Shown: piece by piece, positions 35,550-44,949 of the stretch | How the letters are laid out: every line of letters starts with the position of its first letter | Numbering within the stretch: the first letter of the stretch is position 1 | Assembly (NCBI RefSeq): GCF_041538045.1 | Contig: NZ_JBGOSE010000001.1 | Span: 756,188 to 820,187 of the forward strand | Length of the DNA: 64,000 nucleotides | Origin: Aliiglaciecola sp041538045 | GTDB lineage: Bacteria > Pseudomonadota > Gammaproteobacteria > Enterobacterales > Alteromonadaceae | Direction of reading: 5' to 3' | The notes under the pieces: generated by a model | Seen by the model: only the letters and a program-made list of their open reading frames with translations | Database searches by the model: none | What the model was told of the DNA's origin: nothing | Position numbers and translations under genes: made by a program

Positions 35550-37778
35550 TTGCCAGTGTTACTTCTCATTGCCTGGCTATTCACACGAAATCCCCTAGGT
35601 AACTATTTTTCGAGCGCAATATTTGTTTCAGGGGCGCTAATTGCAATTGTGTGGATGGCGAGTGTAGGCCATTGGCGGGTTAATTGGCAACTCCCAGAGC
35701 AAGATATTCGACAAATTAGGCAAGTAACAGGTTCAATCGAAACTATCATCAGTGCAAAAACGCCTACAAGATTCAATTTGATCGTTACTAGCATTAATGG
35801 GCAAGCCCATTATGGAAAGTCTCGTATACGGCTTAATTGGAAATCTCCGACCTGGTCTCTTAAACAGGGACAAATCGTGGCATTGCCCATAAAAGTAAAG
35901 CCTATTCATGGTCTAGCCAATGAAGGAGGATTCTCCTATCAAAAATGGTTGCTCTCACAAAACATAGTTGCCACGGGTTATGTTCTTAACCAAGGCGCAT
36001 TATTAATTGATGATAGGGTAAGTTTTCGACAGCAGTTAATTGATAAATTTCACAGCCTCAATTTGCAACACAGTGGATGGATAGCAGCCATTACCTTCGG
36101 TGACCGTTCAGGATTGGACGTCAACGATTGGCGAACAATTCAGTCAACCGGCGTGGCTCATTTGGTGGCCATTTCTGGTTTGCATTTAGGTGTTGTGGCT
36201 TCCCTATGTTATCTGTTATTCAATATGCTTATTCGTCCAATAAGTCATTACATTGATTTACCCCAAGGTCGTAATTACCAACACTTAATCTTGTTGGCGA
36301 CATTAATTTTGACATTCGGTTACGGGTATTTGGCTGGATTTTCGTTACCCACTCTGCGTGCTTGGATAATGTTATGCGCTTGGGCAATTCTGCTTATGTC
36401 TGCTCGTTTTATTACTTTTGGTTGGTTTCTGTTAGGCAATCTTTTTATTTTTATACTGATTTCTCCCATGAGTTTGTTGAGTGCAAGCTTTTGGTTAAGT
36501 TTTGGGGCAATCCTATTTATCGGTATCGTCACTTGGCTATGGCCAGCTTCCCCGCAGGATCCTAAGTCTCTAAGTCTGCTTTCTCGTATTAAGCAAACTT
36601 GTACTGTAGTTCTGCGACTACAACTTTTACTTTGCTGCTTAATGATGCCCATTGTGGCGGTCTATTTTTCCATGGTTTCGGTTATCTCCCCGTTAGTTAA
36701 TTTAATTGCGGTACCCTTGGTGACTCTTATTATCGTGCCTTTGTGTTTAATCGGCTGTTTGTTGCTGCTGTGTAATGCATATTTGGCTGCATGGGTATTT
36801 TCTTGGGTCGACTGGATTTTAGACTTTAGCCTTGAGGGGTTGCAGAGGTTTGCACAACTAAGTTGGTCGCGTTTTGCCCTTCCCGGCATTCCAATTAGCG
36901 TATGGGTGTTGGTATTCTTGATGTTAATTTTGTTATGCATGCCAATTAAGCGCAGCTTCAAACTGGTTAGTTTTATTGCTGTTTTTCCGTTGTTAAGTTA
37001 CTTCTTCGCCGCTAATACACAAACTTGGAAGATCCATATATTGGATGTGGGGCAGGGACTTTCAGTTTTGATTGAACAAGATGAGCGTGGGTTTTTATAC
37101 GATACTGGAGCGGCATATCCCAGTGGATTTAATATGGCGGATGCTGTGGTGTTACCTGTGTTGAAACGTCACAATATCAATCAACTTGACTGGGTCATTG
37201 TAAGCCACTTTGATAATGATCACGGGGGCAGTCTAAAACAGTTGTTTGCAGGCGTAGAAGTTAACGGTTTTATGTCGAATCAAGATAGGTGTAACAGCAG
37301 CTTATCATTCCAATGGCTGAATTTGACGGTTACAGGGCTTTGGCCAGAGGCCGAAACCAGTGGGGAAGGGAATGACCATTCCTGTGTTTTACTAATATCC
37401 GATGGTCGTCAGGCGGTTTTGCTACCGGGTGACATAAGTAAACATATTGAGCACAAACTCATAGAAAAATATCAAAAACTGTTGAACGTGGACATTCTTG
37501 TTGCCGCTCATCATGGCAGCGATACTTCCTCAGCCATGTCTTTTATTCGAGCAACCTCGCCCCAATATGTTATTTTCAGTCAAGGTTATTTAAATCGTTG
37601 GGGATTTCCTAAGCAGCAGGTGGTAAATCGTTATGTAACACAAAACATAGCTTTGTTATCTACCGCACAGTCAGGGCAAATTAGCTTCGAGTTATCTTTA
37701 AGTGGTAAACCCATTGAGGTCATTGGTTTTCGAGACCACCCACTGCAAAGCTGGTTTAATCGCTATTTATGGCATTAA
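35550..37778 (+). CDS. comEC: DNA uptake channel protein ComEC/Rec2
   Basis: ComEC carries single-stranded DNA across the inner membrane in natural transformation. The 742-residue product has an OB-like periplasmic region (about 50-160), the competence domain with many membrane segments (HLVAISGLHLGVVASL near residue 207, then LAGFSLPTLRAW) and a C-terminal metallo-beta-lactamase-like domain (LDVGQGLSVLI, then SHFDNDHGGSL and the AAHHGSDTSS loop). The first downstream starts are TTG 35550 or GTG 35556, with no Shine-Dalgarno, so this reading begins after the amber-interrupted N-terminus described separately. If those residues are needed, the gene may be inactive. It precedes msbA. Confidence 0.85.
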   Translation: MPVLLLIAWLFTRNPLGNYFSSAIFVSGALIAIVWMASVGHWRVNWQLPEQDIRQIRQVTGSIETIISAKTPTRFNLIVTSINGQAHYGKSRIRLNWKSPTWSLKQGQIVALPIKVKPIHGLANEGGFSYQKWLLSQNIVATGYVLNQGALLIDDRVSFRQQLIDKFHSLNLQHSGWIAAITFGDRSGLDVNDWRTIQSTGVAHLVAISGLHLGVVASLCYLLFNMLIRPISHYIDLPQGRNYQHLILLATLILTFGYGYLAGFSLPTLRAWIMLCAWAILLMSARFITFGWFLLGNLFIFILISPMSLLSASFWLSFGAILFIGIVTWLWPASPQDPKSLSLLSRIKQTCTVVLRLQLLLCCLMMPIVAVYFSMVSVISPLVNLIAVPLVTLIIVPLCLIGCLLLLCNAYLAAWVFSWVDWILDFSLEGLQRFAQLSWSRFALPGIPISVWVLVFLMLILLCMPIKRSFKLVSFIAVFPLLSYFFAANTQTWKIHILDVGQGLSVLIEQDERGFLYDTGAAYPSGFNMADAVVLPVLKRHNINQLDWVIVSHFDNDHGGSLKQLFAGVEVNGFMSNQDRCNSSLSFQWLNLTVTGLWPEAETSGEGNDHSCVLLISDGRQAVLLPGDISKHIEHKLIEKYQKLLNVDILVAAHHGSDTSSAMSFIRATSPQYVIFSQGYLNRWGFPKQQVVNRYVTQNIALLSTAQSGQISFELSLSGKPIEVIGFRDHPLQSWFNRYLWH

Positions 37779-37925
37779 AGGCTGTGTTTTTGTTCTAAAA
37801 GTAGTCAATTTGGCTAGGCACAACTCGATTTTCAATAAACAATAGATTAAACCTAATATCAATTTTTAATAGCTTGGAATTACAGCTATAATCAACAAGT
37901 TATCTAACGTAAAAGTAGCCCATAA

Positions 37926-39677
37926 ATGAATTCAACGCTTCCTACACAATCTCTGTTCAAACGTTTTCTAGTCTATTTGAAGGAATTCAAATTGGCATTT
38001 TTGATGGCGATTATTGGCATGATCGGATATGCCGCTATCGACTCTTGGATATTCTCTCAGTTACAACCCATTATTGATAATAGTTTGGGGAATCAGAACT
38101 TTGAAACATTGCGTATTGCCGCTTATTTCGTCGTGCCTATTTTTATCGCTCGTGGTTTATTTAATTTTATGGGAACTTATACACTGGCATGGATAGGCAG
38201 CAAAATCGTCATGAAAATGCGCCAACAATTGTTCGAAAAATATATGTACTTACCGGTGTCTTTCCATGACGACAATGCTTCTGGTGGCCTTATATCAAAA
38301 GTTATTTATGATACAGAACAAGTTTCAGGGGCCGGCAGTAAAGCTTTATTAACCTTAATTCGCGAGGGTGCCTTTGTTATTGGGTTGTTGGCGGTAATGT
38401 TTTATTATTCATGGCAATTATCATTAGTTTTTATTCTGATAGGGCCTGTGGTAGCGGTAATCGTCTCTGTGGTCAGCAAGCGTTTTCGCCAGGTCAGTAA
38501 AACCATTCAACAAACCATGGGTAATTTAACTTCGTCTGTAGAACAAGTTATTAAAGGCCATAAAGTGGTATTGATGTTTGGTGGTCAAAAACAAGAAAAA
38601 CAAAACTTCAATGAACGTAATAACCACAATCGCCAGCAAAATATGAAATTAGTGGTTGCCCGCGTGTTGAGTGTTTCATCGATTCAGATTCTGGCATCCA
38701 TTGCTTTAGCTGTGGTGTTATATATTTCTAGTTTGCCGAGTATGGTGGAAGGACTAACCCCAGGTATTTTTACGACAGTTGTGGTTTGTATGACCATGTT
38801 GCTAAAACCCTTAAAGCAATTGACCACCGTGAACAGTGAGTTCCAAAAGGGAATGGCGGCTTGTGCCAGTATCTTTGATGTGCTTGATCAGGAGGTTGAA
38901 ATTGACTCTGGGAAAAAGCACATAAGTCGACTTAAAGGTAAAATTGAGTTTGATAACGTCACGTTCAGTTATCCAGGGACGCCCACGGCGGCTTTGAGTA
39001 ATATTTCATTTAAGGTTGAAGTCGGGCAAACCTTTGCGTTAGTGGGCCGTTCGGGTAGCGGTAAGTCGACTATTTCAAGTTTATTAACTCGATTTTATAA
39101 TATTCAGAAGGGCCAAATCCGTTTAGATGATATTCCCATTGAAGAGATTAAATTAACGGATCTGCGTAAACAATTTGCGTTAGTTTCTCAACATGTCACC
39201 CTTTTTAATGACACTATTTTTAATAATATTGCCTACGCCACTGAGAACGTCGATAGCTCACGAGTTCTAGAAGCGGCTAAAATTGCCCATGTTCAGGAAT
39301 TTGTAGATCAATTACCAGAAGGTTACGAGACTATGGTGGGGGAAAACGGCTTGAAATTATCGGGAGGGCAACGTCAACGTATTGCCATTGCTCGGGCAAT
39401 TTTGCTAGATGCACCCATTTTAATTTTAGATGAAGCGACCTCTGCGCTAGATACCGAATCAGAGCGCTTAATTCAAGATGCCTTAGACAAATTACAACAG
39501 GATAGAACTAGCATTGTGGTAGCTCACCGTTTATCTACCATTGAAAATGCAGACCAAATTATGGTTATAGAACAAGGTAAAATTATTGAGCAAGGCGACC
39601 ACAATACTTTGTTACAGCAACAAGGGGCGTATTCGCAACTTCACAAGTTGCAATTTAGTGATGGGAATAAACACTAA
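37926..39677 (+). CDS. msbA: Lipid A flippase MsbA (ABC transporter)
   Basis: MsbA flips lipid A-core across the inner membrane as a homodimer. The 583-residue half-transporter has a six-helix membrane domain (about 20-310) and an ATPase domain with Walker A GRSGSGKST, signature LSGGQRQRIAIARA and Walker B ILILDEATSALD, followed by the switch His in VVAHRLSTIE. lpxK follows directly after its stop codon, the conserved lipid A-linked pair. The length matches E. coli MsbA (582). Confidence 0.97.
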   Translation: MNSTLPTQSLFKRFLVYLKEFKLAFLMAIIGMIGYAAIDSWIFSQLQPIIDNSLGNQNFETLRIAAYFVVPIFIARGLFNFMGTYTLAWIGSKIVMKMRQQLFEKYMYLPVSFHDDNASGGLISKVIYDTEQVSGAGSKALLTLIREGAFVIGLLAVMFYYSWQLSLVFILIGPVVAVIVSVVSKRFRQVSKTIQQTMGNLTSSVEQVIKGHKVVLMFGGQKQEKQNFNERNNHNRQQNMKLVVARVLSVSSIQILASIALAVVLYISSLPSMVEGLTPGIFTTVVVCMTMLLKPLKQLTTVNSEFQKGMAACASIFDVLDQEVEIDSGKKHISRLKGKIEFDNVTFSYPGTPTAALSNISFKVEVGQTFALVGRSGSGKSTISSLLTRFYNIQKGQIRLDDIPIEEIKLTDLRKQFALVSQHVTLFNDTIFNNIAYATENVDSSRVLEAAKIAHVQEFVDQLPEGYETMVGENGLKLSGGQRQRIAIARAILLDAPILILDEATSALDTESERLIQDALDKLQQDRTSIVVAHRLSTIENADQIMVIEQGKIIEQGDHNTLLQQQGAYSQLHKLQFSDGNKH

Positions 39678-40670
39678 GTGACCTTTATTGAAAAAGTTTG
39701 GTTTAACCCAGCACCCCAGCATCAGTTAGTTAAGTGGCTACTTTTTCCTGTTACTTGCCTGTTTTGGTTGTTGTCAGGATTGCGGCGATTAGGCTATAAG
39801 ATTGGATGGCTCAAATCCCATAAAATTTCTGTGCCTGTGATTGTTGTGGGGAATATTTCAGTGGGCGGAAATGGTAAAACGCCAGTCGTCGTTTTTCTAG
39901 CAGATTGGCTAAGCCAGCAAGGATACAAACCTGGCATATTGAGCCGTGGTTATGGTGGTAAAACCTCGTTCTACCCCACCAGTGTGGATTTAAATAGTGA
40001 TGTTAACCTTGTTGGTGATGAACCCTTATTAATAAAACAACGGGCCAAGTGTCCGGTGGTTATTGATCCTAAACGCCCAAGAGGGGCTAAGTATTTAGTG
40101 GATAAACATCAATGTGATGTGGTGATTTGTGACGATGGTCTGCAACACTATGCCTTGCATCGTGATATTGAGATTGTGGTGATTGATGGAGCTCGAAAAC
40201 ACGGTAACGGTTGGTTGCTCCCCATGGGACCACTAAGGGAAAAACAAAAACGGTTACAAACTGTCGATTTCGTAATTAATAACAGTGGTGCGCCTTCACC
40301 TCCTGAAATACCAATGGGCATAAAACCAGGGGACTTTATTAACCTAAAAGATGATAGTCTAATAAAAACCGTCAGTGATTTTGACGAGCCAGTTACAGCC
40401 GTAGCGGCAATTGGTAATCCTCAGCGGTTTTATGACTTATTAGATGATTTACAGGTGCCGGTTAAACAACATCTTTCTTTTATCGATCATTACCAATTTA
40501 AACCTTTAGACTTTCCAGACGGAAGTATAGTCATGACCGAAAAAGATGCGGTAAAATGTCGCAACATTGCAAAAGAACAGTGGTGGTATTTACCGATTTT
40601 TGCAACATTACCGCAAAGTTTTACTTTACAATTAAAACAGAAACTAGACTCCATTAAAAAGGATACATAA
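39678..40670 (+). CDS. lpxK: Tetraacyldisaccharide 4'-kinase LpxK
   Basis: LpxK phosphorylates the 4' position of the lipid A disaccharide at the inner membrane. The 330-residue product has an N-terminal membrane-associated segment (about 18-35), the P-loop VGNISVGGNGKTPVV, SRGYGG, VGDEPLL and CDVVICDDGLQHYALHRD with the DDGLQH motif. The GTG start follows the msbA stop codon without a gap, and no good Shine-Dalgarno is seen, which fits translational coupling. A Trm112-like gene and kdsB follow, completing an LPS gene cluster. Confidence 0.95.
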   Translation: MTFIEKVWFNPAPQHQLVKWLLFPVTCLFWLLSGLRRLGYKIGWLKSHKISVPVIVVGNISVGGNGKTPVVVFLADWLSQQGYKPGILSRGYGGKTSFYPTSVDLNSDVNLVGDEPLLIKQRAKCPVVIDPKRPRGAKYLVDKHQCDVVICDDGLQHYALHRDIEIVVIDGARKHGNGWLLPMGPLREKQKRLQTVDFVINNSGAPSPPEIPMGIKPGDFINLKDDSLIKTVSDFDEPVTAVAAIGNPQRFYDLLDDLQVPVKQHLSFIDHYQFKPLDFPDGSIVMTEKDAVKCRNIAKEQWWYLPIFATLPQSFTLQLKQKLDSIKKDT

Positions 40671-40675
40671 TACAT

Positions 40676-40876
40676 ATGGCATTTGATAAAAAACTTCTGG
40701 AAATACTGGCATGTCCGGTGTGTAAAGGTAAGCTGCAATATCAGGCTAAAGACTCTGAGTTGATATGTCGTTTCGACCGTTTAGCTTTTCCAATTAAAGA
40801 TAATATTCCGGTGATGTTAGAAAATGAAGCTAGGGAATTAACATCCACTGATATTGAAAATTTAGATAAAGGTTAA
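40676..40876 (+). CDS. ycaR: Trm112/YcaR-like zinc-binding protein
   Basis: This 66-residue protein begins MAFDKKLLEILACPVCKGKL with a CPVC pair, continues LICRFDRLAFPIKDNIPVML, and lacks the second Cys pair, as E. coli YcaR does. Relatives of Trm112 act as small partners of methyltransferases; the bacterial role is not known. It lies between lpxK (5 bases) and kdsB (2 bases), the conserved order in gammaproteobacteria. Confidence 0.93.
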   Translation: MAFDKKLLEILACPVCKGKLQYQAKDSELICRFDRLAFPIKDNIPVMLENEARELTSTDIENLDKG

Positions 40877-40878
40877 CA

Positions 40879-41646
40879 ATGAAATTCACTGTCATTATTC
40901 CCGCTCGTTATGCATCTACCCGTTTTCCTGGCAAGCCATTAGTTGAAATTAATGGTAAACCCATGGTGCAACATGTTTATGAAAGAGCATTAGAAGCCGG
41001 TGCTACTCGAGTTATTGTCGCCACTGATGATGCTCGCATCGCGAAAACTGTGACGGATTTTGGTGGTAATTACTGTATGACAGCAGCCCATCATGAGTCA
41101 GGTACTGAAAGATTGGCTGAAGTGGTGGATGTGGAAGGGCTATTAGCCCATGAGATAGTGGTCAATGTGCAAGGAGATGAGCCCTTTATTCCTGCGGCAA
41201 ATATACGCCAAGTAGCAGAAAACCTATTTCAATTTAAAGATGCCGAGATGGCCACCTTAGGTGTTAAAATCACTGATGTTGAAGATGTATTTAATCCCAA
41301 TACTGTTAAGGTCGTTACTGATAAGATGGGATATGCTTTGTACTTTTCTCGCGCTGCCATACCTTATGACCGTTCGCGTTTTATGGATGCCGACAGTATT
41401 GATGAAATTGGTGACTTTTATTTACGCCACATCGGTATTTATGCTTATCGAGCGGGTTTTATAAAGCAGTATGTGAACATGGCGCCGTCTGGTCTTGAAC
41501 AAATAGAATCTTTAGAGCAACTGCGGGTGTTATGGCATGGTGAAAAGATCCATGTGGACCATGCGCAAAAAGCGCCGCCCACAGGCATAGATACCCCAGA
41601 AGACTTAGAAAAACTCATTCAAACCTTAAATAATGGAGAGGGATAA
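40879..41646 (+). CDS. kdsB: CMP-KDO synthetase KdsB
   Basis: The enzyme activates KDO with CTP for LPS inner-core assembly. The 255-residue product begins VIIPARYASTRFPGKPL, the nucleotide-binding signature, followed by VIVATDDARI, TSGTERLAEV-type substrate residues (HESGTERLAE), VNVQGDEPFI and the C-terminal THIDTPEDLE-like GIDTPEDLEKL. It is the last LPS gene in the cluster. Its stop codon overlaps the start of a short-chain dehydrogenase gene (TAATG). Confidence 0.96.
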   Translation: MKFTVIIPARYASTRFPGKPLVEINGKPMVQHVYERALEAGATRVIVATDDARIAKTVTDFGGNYCMTAAHHESGTERLAEVVDVEGLLAHEIVVNVQGDEPFIPAANIRQVAENLFQFKDAEMATLGVKITDVEDVFNPNTVKVVTDKMGYALYFSRAAIPYDRSRFMDADSIDEIGDFYLRHIGIYAYRAGFIKQYVNMAPSGLEQIESLEQLRVLWHGEKIHVDHAQKAPPTGIDTPEDLEKLIQTLNNGEG

Positions 41647-42308
41647 TGCCAAATGCAGTTATAACGGGTGCAAATCGCGGTATTGGATTAGAACTTACAA
41701 AGCAGCTTTTAGCCCAAGGTTGGGACGTGTATGGGGTATGTCGTAATAGCTCCGACGAATTAGACAAAAGTGGCGCAAAGGTTATGACAAAGGTAGATGT
41801 GGGAAACCCAGACTCCTTACCTAGTGCATTAAGCAAATTAAAAGACGTAAAAATAGACTTACTTATTAATAATGCGGGTGTATTAGGTCGCGATTCCATT
41901 ACTGAATGGGACCCTCATACTATCGAGCATCAGTTTAGGGTTAATGCATTAGGACCACTACTGGTTACGCAAACGTTACTCGAGCAGCTTAGAAAAGGTG
42001 CCAAAGTGGCACACATCACAAGTCGCATGGGTTCTTTGACAGACAACAGCTCCGGCGGCTATTACGGGTATCGCATGTCTAAAGCTGCTTTAAATGCGGT
42101 GGGGGTATCTATGGCTAGTGACTTAAAAGAGCGGGGCATTGCCGTAGCACTCCTGCATCCAGGTTATGTGCAAACTGAAATGGTGAGTTATGGCGGTGAT
42201 ATCTCAGCTCAAGATGCAGCAGCACGCTTATTAACTCGTATTGATGAGTTAAATTTAGATAATACCGGTAGCTTTTGGCATTCAAATGGTGAAATTTTAC
42301 CTTGGTAA
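41646..42308 (+). CDS. Short-chain dehydrogenase/reductase
   Basis: This is a 220-residue Rossmann-fold protein with TGANRGIGLELTKQL (NAD(P)-binding glycine motif, residues 7-21), LLINNAGVLG and the catalytic Ser-Tyr-Lys arrangement (ITSRMGS, then YYGYRMSKAALN). The Y-x-x-x-K motif is intact. It resembles the C-factor/CsgA-like SDRs; the substrate is unknown. It overlaps the kdsB stop by one base (TAATG) and ends close to modA, so cotranscription with both is possible. No LPS or molybdate role is shown. Confidence 0.88.
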   Translation: MPNAVITGANRGIGLELTKQLLAQGWDVYGVCRNSSDELDKSGAKVMTKVDVGNPDSLPSALSKLKDVKIDLLINNAGVLGRDSITEWDPHTIEHQFRVNALGPLLVTQTLLEQLRKGAKVAHITSRMGSLTDNSSGGYYGYRMSKAALNAVGVSMASDLKERGIAVALLHPGYVQTEMVSYGGDISAQDAAARLLTRIDELNLDNTGSFWHSNGEILPW

Positions 42309-42327
42309 ACAACGCCATATTCAAGAG

Positions 42328-43092
42328 ATGAAAAAACCAAAACAGACGTTAATTACTAAATTGTTTGGGGTGCTGTGTGGACTCATAGCACTTTTTCATC
42401 TGGGCAGTGCTGGGGCTAATCAAGTGATACATGTGGCTGTGGCCAGCAATTTTTTATCGACTTTAAAACAGTTAAAGTCAGAGTTTGAACAAGCCTATAA
42501 CAAGGAAATATTAGTCAGTTCTGGGTCCACCGGTAAGTTGTTTGCGCAGATCTCCCATGGTGCGCCTTACGATATATTTCTCTCCGCCGATGATGTCCGT
42601 CCACAACAGTTACAAAGCTTAGGTTTAACTCATCAAAACAAAGCCTTTACTTACGCCTACGGAAAGTTGGTGGTGTTTCATCCCAATATGACATCGTCCC
42701 AATTTTCCGTAGGGGAGCTAACCAATAAAGATGTTGAACATATTGCAATTGCTAATCCTAAACTAGCACCTTATGGATTAGCGGCCAAAAATTGGTTGCT
42801 TGATAAAGGTATATGGCCTGCAATTAGCCGTAAAATCGTAATGGGAGAAAATATTAATCAGGCGATGCAGTATGTGAAATCTGGGAATGCGCAAATTGCC
42901 ATCGTTGCCTTGTCGATGGTGCAACAGGAGCCGATTAGTGGCTTCACTGAATTAGACGCAAACGATTATCAGCCTATTCGACAGCAAGGAGTTCTGCTAA
43001 CTAATAAGCCAATTGCCGAGGAATTTGTGGATTTTTTATCCTCCAAAGCCGCGCAATCTATTATCGACCAGCACGGATATGGCATACCATAA
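42328..43092 (+). CDS. modA: Molybdate-binding periplasmic protein ModA
   Basis: ModA captures molybdate for the ModBC transporter. From the preferred ATG at 42328 the product has a signal peptide (KLFGVLCGLIALFHLGSAGA, cleavage near the GAN) and then the substrate-binding fold: VAVASNFL, SSGSTGKLFAQI, GAPYDIFLSADD and PKLAPYGLAA. An ATG at 42286 would put 14 residues before the signal peptide and overlap the SDR gene by 23 bases. It is followed by modB (overlap TAATG) and modC, a complete operon. Confidence 0.93.
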   Translation: MKKPKQTLITKLFGVLCGLIALFHLGSAGANQVIHVAVASNFLSTLKQLKSEFEQAYNKEILVSSGSTGKLFAQISHGAPYDIFLSADDVRPQQLQSLGLTHQNKAFTYAYGKLVVFHPNMTSSQFSVGELTNKDVEHIAIANPKLAPYGLAAKNWLLDKGIWPAISRKIVMGENINQAMQYVKSGNAQIAIVALSMVQQEPISGFTELDANDYQPIRQQGVLLTNKPIAEEFVDFLSSKAAQSIIDQHGYGIP

Positions 43093-43772
43093 TGTTAGGT
43101 TCAGCTGATTTAATAGCCTTCTGGTTGACCATCAAGTTAGCTGTAATTTCTACTTTGCTGTTATTAATCATTGGTTTTCCCTTAAGCTTTTGGTTAGCTA
43201 AATCGAAATGGCGATATAAATTTATATTTGAAGCTTTAGTTGCTCTTCCTCTTGTACTGCCGCCTACGGTGCTTGGTTTTTACCTGTTGATTCTGATGAG
43301 TCCAAATGGGACTTTGGGGCAACTATCAAATGCCTTAGGGGCAGGCAATTTAGCCTTTAGTTTTACAGGGTTAGTTATCGGATCTTGTATTTATTCACTA
43401 CCTTTTGTGATCCAGCCATTGCAAACTGCATTTGCGAATTTACAGCAACGGCCTTTAGAGGTTGCTGCCACTTTAGGTGCTTCTAAATCCGAGCGCTTTT
43501 TCCGGATTATTATTCCGCTGTTGAAACCTGGGGTGATCAGTGCAGCCGTATTAGGCTTTGCCCATACCCTTGGTGAGTTTGGCGTGGTGCTTATGATTGG
43601 TGGCAATATTCCTGGCCAAACTCAAGTTGTCTCCATCGCCATTTACGAACATGTGGAGTCATTAGAGTATCAACAGGCTCATTGGTTAGCTGCCGGGTTA
43701 TTAGTGTTTTCGTTTGTTTTACTGCTAATCGTTTACGGCACCAATAAAGGTTTCAAAATGGTGAATAAATGA
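43092..43772 (+). CDS. modB: Molybdate ABC transporter permease ModB
   Basis: This inner-membrane permease of 226 residues has about five membrane segments and the cytoplasmic coupling motif EVAATLGASKSERFFRIIIPLLKPG. The LPLVLPPTVLGFYLL stretch is typical for ModB. It overlaps modA by one base and modC by four bases (ATGA), so the three genes are translationally coupled. Confidence 0.95.
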   Translation: MLGSADLIAFWLTIKLAVISTLLLLIIGFPLSFWLAKSKWRYKFIFEALVALPLVLPPTVLGFYLLILMSPNGTLGQLSNALGAGNLAFSFTGLVIGSCIYSLPFVIQPLQTAFANLQQRPLEVAATLGASKSERFFRIIIPLLKPGVISAAVLGFAHTLGEFGVVLMIGGNIPGQTQVVSIAIYEHVESLEYQQAHWLAAGLLVFSFVLLLIVYGTNKGFKMVNK

Positions 43773-44851
43773 GTTTGCAGCTAAGTTTTTCGAAACCGCT
43801 ACACAGCGGAAAGGTTGAGGTTAAATTAACGCTTAAATCTACTGGCGTAACCGCAATGTTTGGTCCGTCAGGTGCAGGAAAGACTACCATCCTCAGAGTG
43901 ATCGCAGGCTTGGAAAACGTTGAGAATGCACAGGTCACCTTTAAATCACAAGTGTGGCAAGATCAGCACACATTTGTGCCACCCCAACATCGTCATATTG
44001 GTATGGTGTTTCAACAAGCAAGCCTGTTTGAGCATTTAACAGTAAAACAAAATATTTATTTCTATCAGGGGTTAAAGGCCCATAAAGGTAGAGAAGAACG
44101 CTTTAATGTTCCCCAGTTGATTGAGCTGTTGCAGTTAACACCTTTGTTAACGCGTTTGCCAAATTCACTATCCGGTGGTGAACAGCAACGAGTGGCAATT
44201 GCAAGGGCGCTAGCGACACAGCCTGATCTTTTACTATTGGATGAACCCTTAAGTGCTTTGGATGATGAACTGAAGAGCCTGTTTCTAGATTATTTAGCAC
44301 CTTTACTCGAACAAATATCCATACCTGTTATCTATGTTACCCATTCTAAATCGGAGTTGGCACGACTTGCTAACCATGTGGTGTTAATTGATAAAAGCGG
44401 AGTTGTAGGGCAGGGTGACAGTGCTGATTTACTTACAGATCTGCATCAACCTTTGACCTTAGGGTCAGATCTGCAAAGTGTGCTTAGCGCTAACGTTGAA
44501 TCCATTGATGAACAACAACATGTCAGTGCATTAGATACACCTGCGGGTCAAATTTGGGTGAATACTTTTGACAGAAGCAGTGCCAAATTTATTGGTCAGA
44601 CAATGAAAGTAGTGATACATGCAAAAGATGTGAGTGTGTCTTTGTCTCGAGCAACAGATACCAGTATTCTCAATGTTCTGCCTGCACAAATAGTGGATTT
44701 TAAACATATCGAAAATGGCAGTGTAATTTTGAAACTGCAGGTTCGAAATGCGGTGATACTAAGTCAGATTACACAACGATCTTTTTCGCAACTAAAGTTG
44801 GTTAAAGCTCTTAACGTGTTCGCGCAGATTAAAGGTGTGGTGTTGAAATAA
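43769..44851 (+). CDS. modC: Molybdate ABC transporter ATP-binding protein ModC
   Basis: The 360-residue product has an ATPase domain with Walker A GPSGAGKTT, Q-loop VFQQASLFEHL, signature LSGGEQQRVAIARAL and Walker B LLLLDEPLSALD. A C-terminal TOBE/Mop domain (about 285-350) can bind molybdate and regulate the transporter. It completes modABC, with a strong hairpin after its stop codon. No modE gene or ModE-site pattern was recognised in the window. Confidence 0.95.
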   Translation: MSLQLSFSKPLHSGKVEVKLTLKSTGVTAMFGPSGAGKTTILRVIAGLENVENAQVTFKSQVWQDQHTFVPPQHRHIGMVFQQASLFEHLTVKQNIYFYQGLKAHKGREERFNVPQLIELLQLTPLLTRLPNSLSGGEQQRVAIARALATQPDLLLLDEPLSALDDELKSLFLDYLAPLLEQISIPVIYVTHSKSELARLANHVVLIDKSGVVGQGDSADLLTDLHQPLTLGSDLQSVLSANVESIDEQQHVSALDTPAGQIWVNTFDRSSAKFIGQTMKVVIHAKDVSVSLSRATDTSILNVLPAQIVDFKHIENGSVILKLQVRNAVILSQITQRSFSQLKLVKALNVFAQIKGVVLK

Positions 44852-44907
44852 ACCTTTAAAAAGTTAGCGGGTTCTTATGCATGTGAGCATGGCTGGAAAC
44901 GCCTAAT

Positions 44908-44938
44908 ATGGGGAGCTTCGCCATTCGAAGCTCCCCAT
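44908..44938. terminator. Strong bidirectional terminator-like hairpin after modC
   Basis: ATGGGGAGCTTCG (44908-44920) and CGAAGCTCCCCAT (44926-44938) are perfect inverted copies with a five-base loop. A run of five T follows about 8 bases later on the plus strand. It lies between the convergent modC and ABC permease genes and may end both transcripts. Confidence 0.7.
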
Positions 44939-44949
44939 GATTTGAGTTT